Below are positions 63,544 through 64,000 of a stretch of DNA of 64,000 nt, in pieces. Source of the DNA: Pedobacter foliorum. GTDB lineage: Bacteria > Bacteroidota > Bacteroidia > Sphingobacteriales > Sphingobacteriaceae. Every line of letters starts with the position of its first letter. Positions within the stretch are counted from its first letter, which is position 1. The notes beneath the pieces were generated by a model, which worked only from the letters and a program-made list of their open reading frames with translations, made no database searches and was not told the DNA's origin. The stretch lies in the NCBI RefSeq assembly GCF_013266735.1, contig NZ_JABSNU010000004.1, positions 1-64,000 of the forward strand. Reading direction: 5' to 3'. The translations under genes and the position numbers were made by a program.

Positions 63544-64000
63544 ATGAGTAAATACGATCACCACCCATGGCACAGCGTTTCTCCAGGCGATAACTTACCT
63601 GAAATTGTTAATGCCATAATAGAAATCCCAAAAGGTTCGAAAGCGAAATATGAAATTGATAAAGAGTCTAATTTAATTAAATTAGATAGGGTACTATTCT
63701 CTTCAGTGATGTATCCTGCAAACTACGGCTTTATTCCTCAAACTTATTGCGATGATAATGACCCTCTGGATATTTTAGTGCTTTGCTCGGTAGACGTTTA
63801 TCCATTGTCTATTATTGAAGCTAAAGTTATCGGTGTAATGCATATGGTAGATAACGGTGAACAAGATGATAAAATCATTGCAGTGGCAAAGAATGATATG
63901 TCTGTTAACTATATTAATGATTTAGCAGATTTGCCTCCTCATACAATGAAAGAAATAGTTAAGTTTTTCCAGGACTATAAAGCATTGGAAGAAAAGAAAG
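63544..64000 (+). CDS. ppa: Inorganic pyrophosphatase (5' part; cut by window end)
   Basis: The first 152 codons can be read from ATG 63544; no stop is reached. The family I signature DNDPLDILV, with [17 protein letters not shown] upstream and [10 protein letters not shown] just before it, identifies a soluble pyrophosphatase. It hydrolyses pyrophosphate from biosynthesis and pulls those reactions forward. It starts 8 bp after dedA and may share its transcript. Confidence 0.93.
   Translation, partial: MSKYDHHPWHSVSPGDNLPEIVNAIIEIPKGSKAKYEIDKESNLIKLDRVLFSSVMYPANYGFIPQTYCDDNDPLDILVLCSVDVYPLSIIEAKVIGVMHMVDNGEQDDKIIAVAKNDMSVNYINDLADLPPHTMKEIVKFFQDYKALEEKK

Noticed and set aside
1..64000. CRISPR array, insertion sequence or rRNA
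   Set aside because: No regularly spaced repeats, transposase gene or rRNA-like sequence was seen on reading the window.

Overview
This window looks like a chromosome segment of a Bacteroidota bacterium, most likely of the family Sphingobacteriaceae (Pedobacter-like). The basis is two SusC/SusD pairs, Bacteroidota-type promoters (TTG or TTTG, about 17-20 bp, then TAnnTTTG) before many genes, an AT-rich base composition, Bacteroidota-type mobilization proteins, and a short NuoG without the molybdopterin domain. Genus is inference.

Region 1 (about 523-12545) is an integrated mobilizable element of about 12 kb. It sits in the 3' end of an intact tRNA-Asp gene (473-546). A 27-bp perfect copy of the tRNA 3' end lies at 12519-12545 and marks the far junction, followed there by what looks like the original tRNA terminator. 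The element carries a tyrosine recombinase, repeated GTGAGT-type motifs near both ends that look like arm sites, a DUF6922-like/AbiEii-type toxin-antitoxin pair, an excisionase-like HTH protein, a candidate oriT with three hairpins and four GTATAC boxes, and the mobilization pair BtgA-like/DUF5712. It has no mating-pore genes, so it would depend on a helper. Cargo is a large SF2 helicase with two predicted membrane segments, a divergent Fe(II)/2-oxoglutarate dioxygenase, a lipoprotein with an unknown partner, and a TPR/DUF4262 pair. The helicase/dioxygenase pair is the best candidate for an undescribed system.

Region 2 (12730-35057) is a glycoprotein or glycan utilization locus. A GH29 alpha-L-fucosidase comes first, then a long co-directional run: SusC-SusD-FAS1 lipoprotein-DUF5007-like, then SusC-SusD-FAS1 lipoprotein-delta-60 repeat lipoprotein (DUF5008-like), an AP-fold/LamG lipoprotein, an M60 metallopeptidase with discoidin domain, a second AP-fold/LamG lipoprotein and a discoidin lipoprotein. 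The SusC-SusD-FAS1 triplet is present twice. Both AP-fold proteins appear to have lost metal-binding motifs. Peptidase plus fucosidase suggests a fucosylated, mucin-like or other glycoprotein substrate. No local regulator gene is seen.

Region 3 (35066-43707) holds a convergent VCBS/ASPIC-UnbV lipoprotein, an orphan ExbD, metK under a SAM-II-type riboswitch, a diacylglycerol-kinase-like lipid kinase, a SUI1-family factor and ATP-dependent PEP carboxykinase.

Region 4 (43796-49943) is the energy-transducing operon exbB-exbD-exbD-tonB with a small membrane protein, a PstS-like lipoprotein and a TPR protein. It can energize the SusC transporters.

Region 5 (49921-62827) is a complete 14-gene nuoABCDEFGHIJKLMN operon for respiratory complex I, with a promoter overlapping the preceding terminator. 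A DedA membrane protein and the start of an inorganic pyrophosphatase gene, cut by the window end, follow.
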